A DNA stretch of 11,760 bases from DATKKG01 sp035543015 (GCA_035543015.1 DATKKG010000021.1:1-11760); one strand, 5' to 3'. Positions 1 to 6,330 are shown, counted from the first letter of the stretch. Notes: generated from the letters alone by a model not told the origin. A program made the numbers and translations.

Positions 1-45
1 AAAGCCGATTAACATAGCAGCAATCACCTTGGTATCTCTTTGCAA
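1..45 (-). CDS. Start of a leftward gene cut by the window edge (hypothetical)
   Basis: Reading leftward from a TTG at 45, an open frame runs off the window and begins MQRDTKVIAAMLIGF. A short charged stretch followed by a hydrophobic run is what the N-terminus of a membrane or secreted protein looks like. A TATA-like element (TCTTAATA on the minus strand, 71-78) is centred about 30 bp upstream, which fits a leaderless archaeal gene. Only 15 codons are visible, so neither family nor function can be given; the call rests on promoter spacing and the hydrophobic start. Confidence 0.35.
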   Translation of the reverse strand, partial: MQRDTKVIAAMLIGF

Positions 46-70
46 TCCATCAATCCCTATGTCAGTTACC

Positions 71-78
71 TATTAAGA
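71..78 (-). promoter_or_regulatory. Probable TATA box for the gene leaving the left edge
   Basis: The minus strand reads TCTTAATA here, about 30 bp upstream of the TTG at 45. Spacing suits an archaeal TATA box and a leaderless transcript. Confidence 0.35.
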
Positions 79-93
79 CCTAGTTCGTAGAAC

Positions 94-133
94 GTGGACT
101 TGGACCTGCCAAGAAGTGGGGCTGAGTTCGCTG
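94..133 (+). repeat. Dispersed repeat, copy A (most divergent)
   Basis: The core GTGGACTTGGACCTGC (94-109) matches the core of three other intergenic copies at about 742, 7607 and 8328 with one or two changes. The downstream bases, roughly TGGGGCTGAGTTC, resemble copy D after a small insertion. It lies between the left-edge gene and the 3' end of the membrane protein gene at 178. Confidence 0.5.
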
Positions 134-177
134 GTTTTGCCTACTCATCAGTAGAAGAGTGATTGACCTGTCTAGGG

Positions 178-648
178 CTAATCTCTGAGCTTGATATGGT
201 ACCCTGCGCCTCTGGCAGGGTCCGGCTTTCTTCCTTCGATGAATTCAAACACTTCCACAAGGTCGTCCATCACCGAGAAATGGAGGGACACGCCCGCCCA
301 CATCCCTGCCTTCAACACTATGATTCCAAATTCCCATACCTTGGCGCCAACAGGGCGAATGACCAATGTCTTGTGACTCTTCACATCTGTCAAACGTAGG
401 CACTTCCTTTCTCTATCTACAAGAAGTTCAGCAGGCCTGGGGGAATAAAAGAAGAGGTAGGCGTTGCCGAGTCCAGAAATGGCTCCGATCGTCGGAACGG
501 CTGCAAAGAGGACGTATCCCCAGGAGGACCAGAACCAATCCGGAGCTCTCAGAAGGAAAAGCCCCACGAAACCGCCGAAGAATATCACGACGCTGCTGTA
601 GCCTATGAGCGCAAGATACCATCTCTCGTATCCAACTCTAACATCCAT
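178..648 (-). CDS. Hypothetical two-helix membrane protein
   Basis: A 156-residue protein I do not recognise. After a short N-terminus (MDVRVGYERW) there are two hydrophobic segments at about residues 12-33 and 42-65, joined by a Trp-rich turn (DWFWSSWGY). A hydrophilic C-terminal domain of about 90 residues follows, probably cytoplasmic, beginning near PRPAELLVDRERKCLRL; its alternating pattern suggests beta strands, as in PH-like domains. I chose the ATG at 648 because AGGT lies just upstream. A TTG at 669 in the same frame would add seven residues but has no visible ribosome binding site. A TATA-like ATTAAG at 704-709 would give a leader of about 30 nt. No catalytic motif is visible. Confidence 0.6.
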   Translation of the reverse strand: MDVRVGYERWYLALIGYSSVVIFFGGFVGLFLLRAPDWFWSSWGYVLFAAVPTIGAISGLGNAYLFFYSPRPAELLVDRERKCLRLTDVKSHKTLVIRPVGAKVWEFGIIVLKAGMWAGVSLHFSVMDDLVEVFEFIEGRKPDPARGAGYHIKLRD

Positions 649-703
649 CGGTGACCTTGCGGCTTCCAAGGTGGAGGTGAATCATGGTGGCCGATTGCAG
701 TTC

Positions 704-709
704 ATTAAG
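704..709 (-). promoter_or_regulatory. Possible TATA box for the two-helix membrane protein
   Basis: The minus strand reads AACTTAATG around here. A start about 26 bp downstream would fall near 681, leaving a leader with the AGGT element before the ATG at 648. Confidence 0.3.
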
Positions 710-741
710 TTATGTTTGTGGCTCTATCCCAGCCTCAGGGC

Positions 742-770
742 GTGGGCTTGGACCTGCGAAAGTGGGCTTG
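742..770 (+). repeat. Dispersed repeat, copy B
   Basis: The core GTGGGCTTGGACCTGC (742-757) is followed by GAAAGTGGGC. Read on the minus strand it is nearly identical to copy D at 8328, and it shares 18 of 19 core bases with C and D. It lies in the spacer between two divergent genes. Confidence 0.6.
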
Positions 771-830
771 GTCGGATATCCATTGGTGCTGGTGGCGTTG
801 TGACTACGAGTGGACCTGAAGTCGTAAGGG

Positions 831-838
831 CTATATCT
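831..838 (+). promoter_or_regulatory. TATA box for the surface protein gene at 862
   Basis: CTATATCT is centred about 28 bp before the TTG start at 862 and preceded by AAGGG. The spacing is that of a leaderless archaeal transcript. Confidence 0.55.
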
Positions 839-861
839 CAAGGGCGCGTCAAGAAGGACAA

Positions 862-1590
862 TTGAGTGGCAAGTGGTGGAAGGAAAGCTGGCTCGGCAGA
901 CATAGAAGAGCTCTTGGATTCGTTCTTCTGGCCGTGCTCTTCATAGTTTCTGGCACATACATCTTCGTGAATGTCGCGGACATACCGTTTGGGGCATTCA
1001 ATCCTCCTGAAGCCAACGCCTTCGAGAGGATCATTCTATGGTATCCTCCTTTCTCTGGCGGGATAGGGGTGGCCAACCAATCCATCATAGAAGTCAACAT
1101 CACAGCAAATGGCCCCATAGTTGAGGGCAAGCCTGTAGAAGTGTCAGCAGTAGGGAGCGTTTCACATCCGCTGGACAGCCAGATTGACAACGTCTCAATA
1201 GTCTTTGAAGGGGCCTATCCCAGCCTCAACACCAGCTATCAGATAGGGGTGCTAGTCACCAGCAACAATCTAGGCGGAGTGGTCTTGTATCCTAACAACG
1301 GATGCCCAATCCAGCCTACCGGGATAACTCTCGATACTGTGCTCTGTGGACCTCCTAACCGGATAGTCTGGCCTGTCGCCGGGGCCTATCGTCCCTCTCT
1401 CATCGTCTGGTTCCTCAATGGAACTAGCTACACACAAGAGGCCTCCAGCTACTACGTTCCAGTCATCTCCCACACTGTGGCACAAGAGGCGCAGTACAAT
1501 CGAGTGGACATAGCTTTCAGTTGGGCGCTCTTCTTCTTTGCGGCGGTTGAAGGGGTTAGCATAGTCGTAGAGCTGACCAAGAGGAAGTAG
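862..1590 (+). CDS. Hypothetical bitopic membrane protein with a large extracytoplasmic domain
   Basis: A 242-residue protein starting at TTG, with a positively charged N-terminus and a hydrophobic helix at about residues 17-36 (signal anchor). About 180 residues of predicted extracytoplasmic domain follow, then a second helix at about 218-237 and a basic tail (ELTKRK). The middle domain is rich in Val, Ser, Gly and Asn, carries several N-glycosylation sequons (NQS, NIT, NVS, NTS, NGT) and two Cys about 13 residues apart (GCPIQ, LCGPP) that could form a disulfide. It has the character of a beta-sandwich. I recognise no family. The well-spaced TATA box supports the TTG start and a leaderless message. 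Both ends anchored in the membrane would place the domain on the cell surface. Confidence 0.65.
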   Translation: MSGKWWKESWLGRHRRALGFVLLAVLFIVSGTYIFVNVADIPFGAFNPPEANAFERIILWYPPFSGGIGVANQSIIEVNITANGPIVEGKPVEVSAVGSVSHPLDSQIDNVSIVFEGAYPSLNTSYQIGVLVTSNNLGGVVLYPNNGCPIQPTGITLDTVLCGPPNRIVWPVAGAYRPSLIVWFLNGTSYTQEASSYYVPVISHTVAQEAQYNRVDIAFSWALFFFAAVEGVSIVVELTKRK

Positions 1591-1830
1591 ACAGTATTAG
1601 AACAGGCCTTCACTTCTACAGGTTCAGTGAGGTTCCTCGATGCCATAGCTTTGTGGAGAATCCGCCGTTGGAGACCGTACGGGCCACAAAGAAGCGGTAT
1701 TAGTTGAGCCGAAGCTGCGGGGGAAGCTGGACCTAGACACCAAGGAGGGCCAAAGAGTGAAAGAATTAAGTCTTGCTTTGCGGGTTGGTTTCCTGCTAAG
1801 GGTATCAGCTTAGAGCGTTGGATTGAATGA
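1591..1830. other. Intergenic spacer, no gene seen
   Basis: I find no credible start and frame on either strand. A stretch at about 1655-1810 stays open and ends at TAG but lacks a start codon; it may be decayed coding sequence. A weak TATA-like ATTAAG lies at 1764-1769. Confidence 0.4.
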
Positions 1831-2262
1831 TTGGCATCCGGTTGGTCATTGGTCCAGAGCATGTTCCTGTATCTTATTATCTCGTTGGCGTTGGTCGTCG
1901 GTGATGACTATTCGACTTGGACTTGCATGGTTCCGGCAAGACGACTATATCGAGAGCCCTGGCGTAAAGAGTCTGGGGCTTTCAGAGTTGCCCTCAAGCG
2001 TTTTGGGGTCAACCGAAAAGCGTTCTTGATTTGGTCGCTGATGGAGTTCCTCGTCATCTTCGTGAGTATGCTCTATTCCGAAAACGTCTCTCGGGTGTCA
2101 GGATTTCCGCTGAATTGGTTCTGGGTGGGGCTTCTGTGTGGGCTGATCCTGAACGTCGTAATGAACAACCTTCAGGTCGCACGGTTATTGCGGGGTATCC
2201 TTGCGGGCCAACCCGTTCCGTACACGCCCGACCTTCCAATCGGGGGCGACACAGCGACCTAG
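1831..2262 (+). CDS. Hypothetical small membrane protein
   Basis: Up to 143 residues. There is a hydrophobic N-terminal segment (about residues 9-24), a polar, basic stretch (ARRLYREPWRKESG), then two hydrophobic segments at about 68-83 (FLIWSLMEFLVIFVSMLY) and 95-110 (WFWVGLLCGLILNVVMN), and a short Pro-rich tail. The pattern resembles small three-helix archaeal membrane proteins of the DUF5658 type, but I cannot assign it firmly. The start is uncertain: TTG at 1831 gives the longest form and ATG at 1861 gives a form beginning MFLYLIISLALVVG; neither has a clear ribosome binding site. Bases 1903-1930 in its 5' part resemble the dispersed repeat and read as a Walker A-like string in another frame. 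Confidence 0.55.
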   Translation: MASGWSLVQSMFLYLIISLALVVGDDYSTWTCMVPARRLYREPWRKESGAFRVALKRFGVNRKAFLIWSLMEFLVIFVSMLYSENVSRVSGFPLNWFWVGLLCGLILNVVMNNLQVARLLRGILAGQPVPYTPDLPIGGDTAT

Positions 2263-2341
2263 GCACAGGTCCACGCCCGATGGTTGCAGCCTGGATACCA
2301 CACAGTATGCCAAGTGCTTACATCCCCTTCCCGGAATCCGG

Positions 2342-2347
2342 TTTATC
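2342..2347 (+). promoter_or_regulatory. TATA box for the zinc-ribbon gene
   Basis: TTTATC is centred 27 bp before the ATG at 2372, as expected for a leaderless archaeal promoter. Confidence 0.5.
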
Positions 2348-2371
2348 TGCGCCTTGGTCGGACCGCTCCTT

Positions 2372-2617
2372 ATGGCCGGAGATCGATTCAGGGTGAAATG
2401 TCCCTACTGTAGATTCGACCTGTCCGAAATCGACTCCGTCAGGGCGATTGAGGAGGCTGACTACGAAGTCTATACCATAGAGTGCCCTTGGTGCGGCGAG
2501 CTTATCATCATATTCGGAAGCGAAGACCCCAAGTTCGCTGATTCGGAGAAGGCGGGGGAGATCTACGAACGGCTACATTCGGAGTACTGGAAGCGGACCT
2601 GGGGCTCCGATGGGTAG
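2372..2617 (+). CDS. Small zinc-ribbon protein (hypothetical)
   Basis: An 81-residue protein with two CxxC knuckles, C10-P-Y-C13 and C38-P-W-C41, spaced as in a zinc ribbon that binds one zinc ion. Each is followed by a short beta-like stretch. Downstream is an acidic, helical C-terminus (roughly residues 52-78) that could mediate protein contacts. Such small ribbons occur in archaeal transcription, translation or regulatory proteins, but nothing here decides among these. The frame is open further upstream to 2201, but that part has no protein-like character. The ATG at 2372 is preferred because of the TATA box 27 bp before it. Confidence 0.6.
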   Translation: MAGDRFRVKCPYCRFDLSEIDSVRAIEEADYEVYTIECPWCGELIIIFGSEDPKFADSEKAGEIYERLHSEYWKRTWGSDG

Positions 2618-2673
2618 GCCGGTTGCTTGAGGCGTCGGGCGAGGGTCCTGTTTCGTCTGTGCGCAGGGGGTCT

Positions 2674-3189
2674 TCACAACACCAAAGGCCTTGCCGGGTT
2701 CGGATACATGGTGTTATGACTCTGCAGTAACGGGCAAGGATGACGGCGTCCGGCCCGTCCGAGGGCCCCGCGGCGGAGACCGGAAGAGGCGACGGTCAGT
2801 AGGAGAGCCCTCTCTCTGATGTCTGCGTGCTTTAGCATGGTCCTGCCCTCCTCGATCGTGGGGGAGCGGTCCCTGGGCTTCTGGTTGCCGACCGGCAGGG
2901 CCCTCTTCAGCCTCTTGAAGGTGTACTCCTTCTCCCCGTTTGCCTCGCCGAAAAGGACAACGGCGCACTTCAGGACGGACATCCTCGACCTCGTCCAGTC
3001 CCTGTGCTTCAAGTAGAAGTCCAGGAGCCTGTCTTCGACGGCTCTTGGCTCAAGGGCGAGCAGCTCGGCTAGGGTGATGCCCTCTGACTCGGCCAGCTTC
3101 AGGACGTAGCTCTTGTAGTTGACAGCGGTGGCCTTGGTCCTGGTCAGCGATATCATCCTATCCAAGAGCGCCGAGTCCTCGGGCGTCAA
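2674..3189 (-). pseudogene. Truncated archaeal tyrosine recombinase (integrase remnant)
   Basis: The first ~135 residues look like an archaeal phage-type integrase. An N-terminal helical core-binding (SAM-like) domain contains TAVNYKSYVLKLAESEG and the DFYLKHRDWTRSRMSVLKCAV stretch. The beginning of the catalytic domain follows, with EEGRTMLKHADIRERALLL and SSGLRRGAL, whose first Arg is the expected catalytic Arg I. After GAL the frame degenerates, and the later catalytic residues (Lys, HxxR, Tyr) are absent from it and from the other minus-strand frames down to 2618. Intact relatives are roughly 300 residues or more. The start is unclear (TTG at 3189, preceded by GGCGGGAG). It lies 79 bp beyond cgi121 on the same strand and marks old mobile DNA. 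It is probably inactive. Confidence 0.75.
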
Positions 3190-3268
3190 CTGGTTCTTCG
3201 TTCTCCCGCCCGCAGATAAGGCGGTGCTTAAGGTGACAGATTTGTTGGTCTGAAAAGCATTCGAGGGC

Positions 3269-3775
3269 TCAGCGGTGAAGGAGGGAGGCCCTTTCGGCCA
3301 GGAGCTTGGCGATGGGGTCCCCTGGGCCCACGGCAGAGGACCTCTCGAGGGGGCCGACCCTTGCCGCCGCCTTCCTCCCTGGGGCCTTCTCGGAGTAGGC
3401 CCTCAGTTCCTTCGTGCGCCCGATCGACTCCAGCGCCCTTGCCACGGCGGCCTTCGGCCCGAACGACACCAACAGGGTCCTCGAAGCCGGCTTCGCCCCG
3501 GCGATCTCGACGGCCTTCGCGATCTGCCCCGTGCCGGCGACCCTCAGAAGGAAGTCCACCTCGGGCTTCTTGGCGAGCAGCTGGGATCTCTTCAACTCGA
3601 CGGTCTGCTTCAGGGCGAGCAAGACGTGCTCCTCTCCCCCCACGGCCTCAAGATCCAGCGCCTGGACAAAGGCACCTTTTGACGCCCGCCTGAACGCCCT
3701 CAGTTCCGCCGCGGGATCCTCCTCGCTGACGTACGAGGCAAGCTCGGCGAACGTCCCCCTTCCGATGTTCCTCAA
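3269..3775 (-). CDS. cgi121: KEOPS complex subunit Cgi121
   Basis: A 168-residue protein of the Cgi121/TPRKB family. In KEOPS (Kae1, Bud32, Cgi121, Pcc1), which makes the t6A modification at A37 of ANN-decoding tRNAs, Cgi121 binds the tRNA 3' CCA end and contacts the kinase Bud32. Sequence support: ALDLEAVGGEEHVLLALKQTVE near residues 45-66, where a helix contributes to partner contacts in the family; then LLAKKPEVDFLLRVAGTGQIAKAVE, the family's typical 'all or most of a genome's tRNA-binding fold' segment; then LLVSFG. The start is TTG at 3775: its TTGA overlaps the upstream MoaD-like stop codon and a GGAGGGAG ribosome binding site lies about 10 nt upstream. The frame is open further upstream, but that is shadow of the MoaD-like gene. 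The Lys/Arg/Ala-rich tail after AYSEKAPGRK is longer than in minimal homologues. Confidence 0.85.
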   Translation of the reverse strand: MRNIGRGTFAELASYVSEEDPAAELRAFRRASKGAFVQALDLEAVGGEEHVLLALKQTVELKRSQLLAKKPEVDFLLRVAGTGQIAKAVEIAGAKPASRTLLVSFGPKAAVARALESIGRTKELRAYSEKAPGRKAAARVGPLERSSAVGPGDPIAKLLAERASLLHR

Positions 3776-4029
3776 CCCTGGCTCCCTCCATGCGCGAATG
3801 GAAGGAGTACGAGCTCGTCGCCGTCCTTGAGCTCCGTCGCCGCCCCGTCCAGTGTCGAGACGTCCGCGCCGTTCACCATCAACGAAAGCTCCTTCCTCTC
3901 CGCCATCTCTTGGAGGCCCTCCGGGAGCATCTTGACTACGTCCTTCACGGTCGAGCCTCCGTCGACGTCCAGCTTCAGAATTGGGCCCATCAAGCCCTTG
4001 GCCACCCCGAGCGCCCTGACGGTGATCAC
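3772..4029 (-). CDS. MoaD/ThiS/SAMP-like ubiquitin-fold protein
   Basis: An 85-residue beta-grasp protein. It has MITVRALGVAKGLMG at the N-terminus, a central helix (STVKDVVKMLPEGLQEMAER), the LMVNGADVSTLDGAATELKDGDELVLLPF segment typical of MoaD and archaeal SAMPs, and a C-terminal Gly-Gly. Family members carry sulfur as a thiocarboxylate for molybdopterin or tRNA thiolation, or are conjugated to proteins. The end is odd: it reads HGGSQG, so three residues follow the diglycine that is normally the exact C-terminus. Unless trimmed, it could not be activated by an E1-like enzyme. GTG start at 4029, whose GTGA overlaps the previous stop. The tail codons also contain the ribosome binding site of cgi121. 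Whether it serves MoCo, tRNA thiolation or conjugation cannot be told from here. Confidence 0.8.
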   Translation of the reverse strand: MITVRALGVAKGLMGPILKLDVDGGSTVKDVVKMLPEGLQEMAERKELSLMVNGADVSTLDGAATELKDGDELVLLPFAHGGSQG

Positions 4030-4892
4030 GAGCCCTTAGCTCCACGGTGGAACCGGTAGAGGGGCTCTTCGTAGACGCGACCCATGTACTCCGACCCCGC
4101 AGGAAGGGAATCCATCCCTCCCTCCTGGAGAAGCGACGAGAGCCTCCTGTTGGCCTCCGCCACCGTGACCCTGGGATCCACTAGCCATTTGAGCGGATAC
4201 GACACGCCGACGGGCCTTGCCGGGATCATGTGCCTTGTGGACTTCGGGGGAAAGAGCTGGCGGCTCAGGCCGCTCCTGACTACGTCCTCCTTCGATGGCG
4301 AAGGGGGGACGAAGACGATGGCCCCCGTATCTATCAGCTTCATAGCCTCGGACTCGGAGACGATCCGAGGGTGTATCCCCGAGCGGGCGGCGGTCTCGTC
4401 GAACACCCTGACCAGCTCTATGCTCTCCCTGACGCTGGCTAACGGAAGCAGCGACTTGAAGGACGCTCCTCCCGCGAACAGGGCCACCGGCGTCCTGTGG
4501 CCTTCGACCTCCGACAGGGCCTCCGCCCGGCTGACCCGGGTGAGGTTCAGCCGCACCTTGAGGTCTTCCAGCAGCGGGTTGCTCCTGCCCGCGTACGCAC
4601 GCAGCCACCTGCCGAGCCGTATCGACTCGCTTCCGTAGTCGACCCCGCAGGCGAGTATCTTGTCCGCCCCCATGGACCTCAGTGCCTCGACCCTGTGCAT
4701 GCCGTCAAGGGCCACGCCGGTGGCGCGGTCTATGATCACAGGGTCCAGCTGGGCGCCCGTGCGCCTCAGAGATCCGACTATGGAGGAAAGGACATCCGCC
4801 AGAACCTCTTCGTGGGGCAGGACCTTCTCAATCGGCTCAACGGACAATACGAGCGTGACGCCTTTGTGCCTGATGCTCAGGTTGTCCTTCAA
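4026..4892 (-). CDS. ParB/SerK-like nucleotide-binding protein (possible free serine kinase)
   Basis: A 288-residue protein with an N-terminal ParB/sulfiredoxin-type fold. Visible motifs are HEEVLADVLSSI (H27, E28, E29), the PVIID strand, and the hallmark ALDGMHRVEAL (D63, G64, H66, R67) that binds phosphate in this superfamily. Archaeal members of similar architecture include the ADP-dependent free L-serine kinase SerK of Thermococcus, which uses a Glu at about residue 30; here E28/E29 are candidates. This makes serine phosphorylation for cysteine or phosphoserine metabolism plausible but unproven. The C-terminal ~150 residues (from about EALSEVEGHRTPV) show no motif I know; GAIVFVPPSPSKEDVVRSG is notable. 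TTG start at 4892 is fixed by the TTGA overlap with the S17e stop. Its own TGA overlaps the next start. Confidence 0.7.
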   Translation of the reverse strand: MKDNLSIRHKGVTLVLSVEPIEKVLPHEEVLADVLSSIVGSLRRTGAQLDPVIIDRATGVALDGMHRVEALRSMGADKILACGVDYGSESIRLGRWLRAYAGRSNPLLEDLKVRLNLTRVSRAEALSEVEGHRTPVALFAGGASFKSLLPLASVRESIELVRVFDETAARSGIHPRIVSESEAMKLIDTGAIVFVPPSPSKEDVVRSGLSRQLFPPKSTRHMIPARPVGVSYPLKWLVDPRVTVAEANRRLSSLLQEGGMDSLPAGSEYMGRVYEEPLYRFHRGAKGS

Positions 4893-5152
4893 CTGGACGA
4901 GCCACTTTCTGCCTCTGCAGGCTCGGCGGCCGCGGGTGGCTCCCCTTCCGAAACTGCCTCGACAGGTGCCGGCGCCTCCTTGGACTCGAGCTTGTAGTAG
5001 TGGGTGACGTATCCAACGACCTTGTTCTTCAGCTGCTTAGAGCGGAACCGGGATACTTCCTCGATCACCTTCTTGTTGTTCTCGTAGTCGGTGGAGAACC
5101 TACCAGGATTGTCCTTCATGAGGGTGGTGGCGATCCTTCGAACTCTGTCCAA
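4889..5152 (-). CDS. rps17e: Ribosomal protein eS17 (S17e)
   Basis: An 87-residue small-subunit ribosomal protein found in archaea and eukaryotes, absent from bacteria. The diagnostic core is VRRIATTLMKDNPGRFSTDY followed by ENNKKVIEEVSRFRSKQLKNKVVGYVTHYYK (residues about 4-53). After this the archaeal protein normally ends, but here an acidic, low-complexity Ala/Pro/Glu/Ser tail of about 33 residues follows, probably disordered. Start is TTG at 5152; an in-frame TGA lies only six codons upstream, and the five intervening codons offer no better start. A TATA box at 5189-5197 predicts a leader of about 15 nt. First gene of the four-gene coupled operon that ends in cgi121. Confidence 0.9.
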   Translation of the reverse strand: MDRVRRIATTLMKDNPGRFSTDYENNKKVIEEVSRFRSKQLKNKVVGYVTHYYKLESKEAPAPVEAVSEGEPPAAAEPAEAESGSSS

Positions 5153-5188
5153 ACGGGTACCGCGCTCTCACCACAGTGTCTAACGGGT

Positions 5189-5197
5189 ATTATAAAA
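5189..5197 (-). promoter_or_regulatory. TATA box of the rps17e operon
   Basis: The minus strand reads GGGCTTTTATAATACC across this site, a strong archaeal TATA box with a purine-rich element upstream. It is about 41 bp before the TTG start, in the 74-bp spacer after tatD, so the operon can be transcribed apart from tatD. Confidence 0.65.
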
Positions 5198-5226
5198 GCC
5201 CTACCTTGAAGGGCGCGTCCTCGAGG

Positions 5227-5994
5227 TCACGAAGGGGGAACGCCCTTCCCCAGGAAGGAGGAGGCGTTTCCCGCGATCAGCTTCTCGAGTTCTCCGACCT
5301 CCACCTCGAGGAGCTCGGCAGCCTTGAAGTAGACGCTCGCAACGGTGCTCGGGCTCGACTCCCTCGATTCGAAGCACGAAGGATACCTAACGGGGGAGTC
5401 GGTCTCAAGCAGGAGCCTAGCAGCCTCGGTGGCTCGAAGGAGCTTGCGCATCTTCCCGGAGTACAATATCGGCGGCCCGTAGGAGAAGTAGTATCCCCTA
5501 TCCAAGCCCTCCCTGAGCTCGCCTTCGCTCCCCTGGAACCAGTGGAGAAGCACCCTGAGGCCGTATGAGGAGAGGTCTTCGAAGGCTTCCGCGACCCTGC
5601 CCCTTGTGTGCACCGTCGCCGGCATGCCCAGGCCGCTCGCCAGTTCCAGCTGCGCCCGGAACAACTTCCTCGACTCGCCGAGGTCGATCCTCTTGTCGAG
5701 TCCGATCTCGCCGATGCCGCTGACCAGCGGCACATGGCCTTCGACCCAGCCGACGAAGGCCGGTAGCTCCCCGTTCGGGTTCGTGGGATGGAGGCCAGCG
5801 AAAAGGAAGGAGGTCCGCCCGTGCCTCTTCACCCATGACACGCTTGCCTCGAGGTCGTCCATGCCTGTCGAGTTCACCAGGGTGACAACCTGTGGCGAAG
5901 TCAGCTCCCAAGCTCCCGGGACTCTTGTGTCGACGTGTGAATGGGCATCGACCAAGGGCGCCGAGCTCTCCTGCGGGTCATCTGGGGCCGTCAA
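5227..5994 (-). CDS. tatD: TatD-family metal-dependent hydrolase (probable DNase)
   Basis: A 255-residue TIM-barrel amidohydrolase of the TatD family, which in characterised members acts as a metal-dependent 3'-5' nuclease in DNA repair and nucleic acid turnover. Metal ligands appear in family order: D-A-H18-S-H20-VD, then GLHP (H69), GEIGLD (E96), PATVHTRG (H129), LLHWFQG (H151) and LETDSPV (D199). Length and order are normal. The N-terminus carries about 14 extra residues before VDAHSH. Start taken as TTG at 5994; no ATG lies in frame before the first metal motif. It is divergent from the histone gene, and the TATA-like element between them could serve both. Confidence 0.9.
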   Translation of the reverse strand: MTAPDDPQESSAPLVDAHSHVDTRVPGAWELTSPQVVTLVNSTGMDDLEASVSWVKRHGRTSFLFAGLHPTNPNGELPAFVGWVEGHVPLVSGIGEIGLDKRIDLGESRKLFRAQLELASGLGMPATVHTRGRVAEAFEDLSSYGLRVLLHWFQGSEGELREGLDRGYYFSYGPPILYSGKMRKLLRATEAARLLLETDSPVRYPSCFESRESSPSTVASVYFKAAELLEVEVGELEKLIAGNASSFLGKGVPPS

Positions 5995-6033
5995 TTGGCT
6001 CTTCCGGCTGCCAAATGTTAAAATGCCACGGAT

Positions 6034-6041
6034 TATATATT
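6034..6041 (+). promoter_or_regulatory. TATA box for histone, possibly shared with tatD
   Basis: TATATATT lies about 30 bp before the histone TTG. The reverse reading (AAATATATAATCC) lies about 43 bp before the tatD start. It is the best TATA match in the 72-bp spacer, so it probably fires the leaderless histone message and may also fire leftward. Confidence 0.6.
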
Positions 6042-6066
6042 TTGGCTCGTATTCGGGGTATCGAGC

Positions 6067-6285
6067 TTGAGTGAAGTCGAATTCGGGTCGGCCGCGGTTT
6101 ACCGCATCTTGAAGAAGGCAGGGGCGGACAGGGTGAGCGACGACGCGGTTGAGGAGTTCAAGTCCTCACTTGACGACATAGGGGTCCGCATCGGCAGGCA
6201 GGCCGTCGAGCTGGCCATCCATGCGGGGCGCAAGACGGTCAAGGCCGCAGACGTCAAGCTGGCAATGAAGAACTTCCTCGAATAG
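6067..6285 (+). CDS. Archaeal histone (HMf-like)
   Basis: A 72-residue single-histone-fold protein. It contains SAAVYRILKKAGADRVSDDAVEEF (helix 1 and loop), the long central helix SLDDIGVRIGRQAVELAIHAGR, and the loop plus helix 3 RKTVKAADVKLAMKNFL, whose RKTVKAADV is the family signature. Archaeal histones form dimers and longer polymers that wrap DNA. There are no N- or C-terminal tails. TTG start at 6067 gives MSEVEFGSAAV. The TATA element about 30 bp upstream leaves little or no leader. Histone presence argues against histone-lacking archaeal groups such as Sulfolobales. Confidence 0.92.
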   Translation: MSEVEFGSAAVYRILKKAGADRVSDDAVEEFKSSLDDIGVRIGRQAVELAIHAGRKTVKAADVKLAMKNFLE

Positions 6286-6320
6286 GACCATGCGGTGGCT
6301 TTGGGCCTACGCCGTAGCAA

Positions 6321-6330
6321 AGCTTAAAGC
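6321..6330 (+). promoter_or_regulatory. Probable TATA box for tRNA-Glu
   Basis: AGCTTAAAGC is centred about 31 bp before the first base of the tRNA, the spacing expected for an archaeal tRNA promoter. Confidence 0.45.

Noticed and set aside
724..1230. A 14-bp match (CTATCCCAGCCTCA) between 724 and the coding sequence near 1213
   Set aside because: One match of this length is not surprising in a window of this size, and the flanks do not match.
1911..1964. A frame inside the small membrane protein gene reading LDLHGSGKTTISRALA, like a Walker A motif
   Set aside because: Only 18 codons remain open, the first Gly of the motif is Asp, and no start or downstream kinase sequence follows. The other frame encodes long hydrophobic segments. 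It may be chance or a decayed fragment.
3414..4997. Long plus-strand frames opposite the cgi121 operon
   Set aside because: High GC content keeps shadow frames open; they lack family matches, while the minus-strand genes have clear motifs and exact start/stop overlaps.
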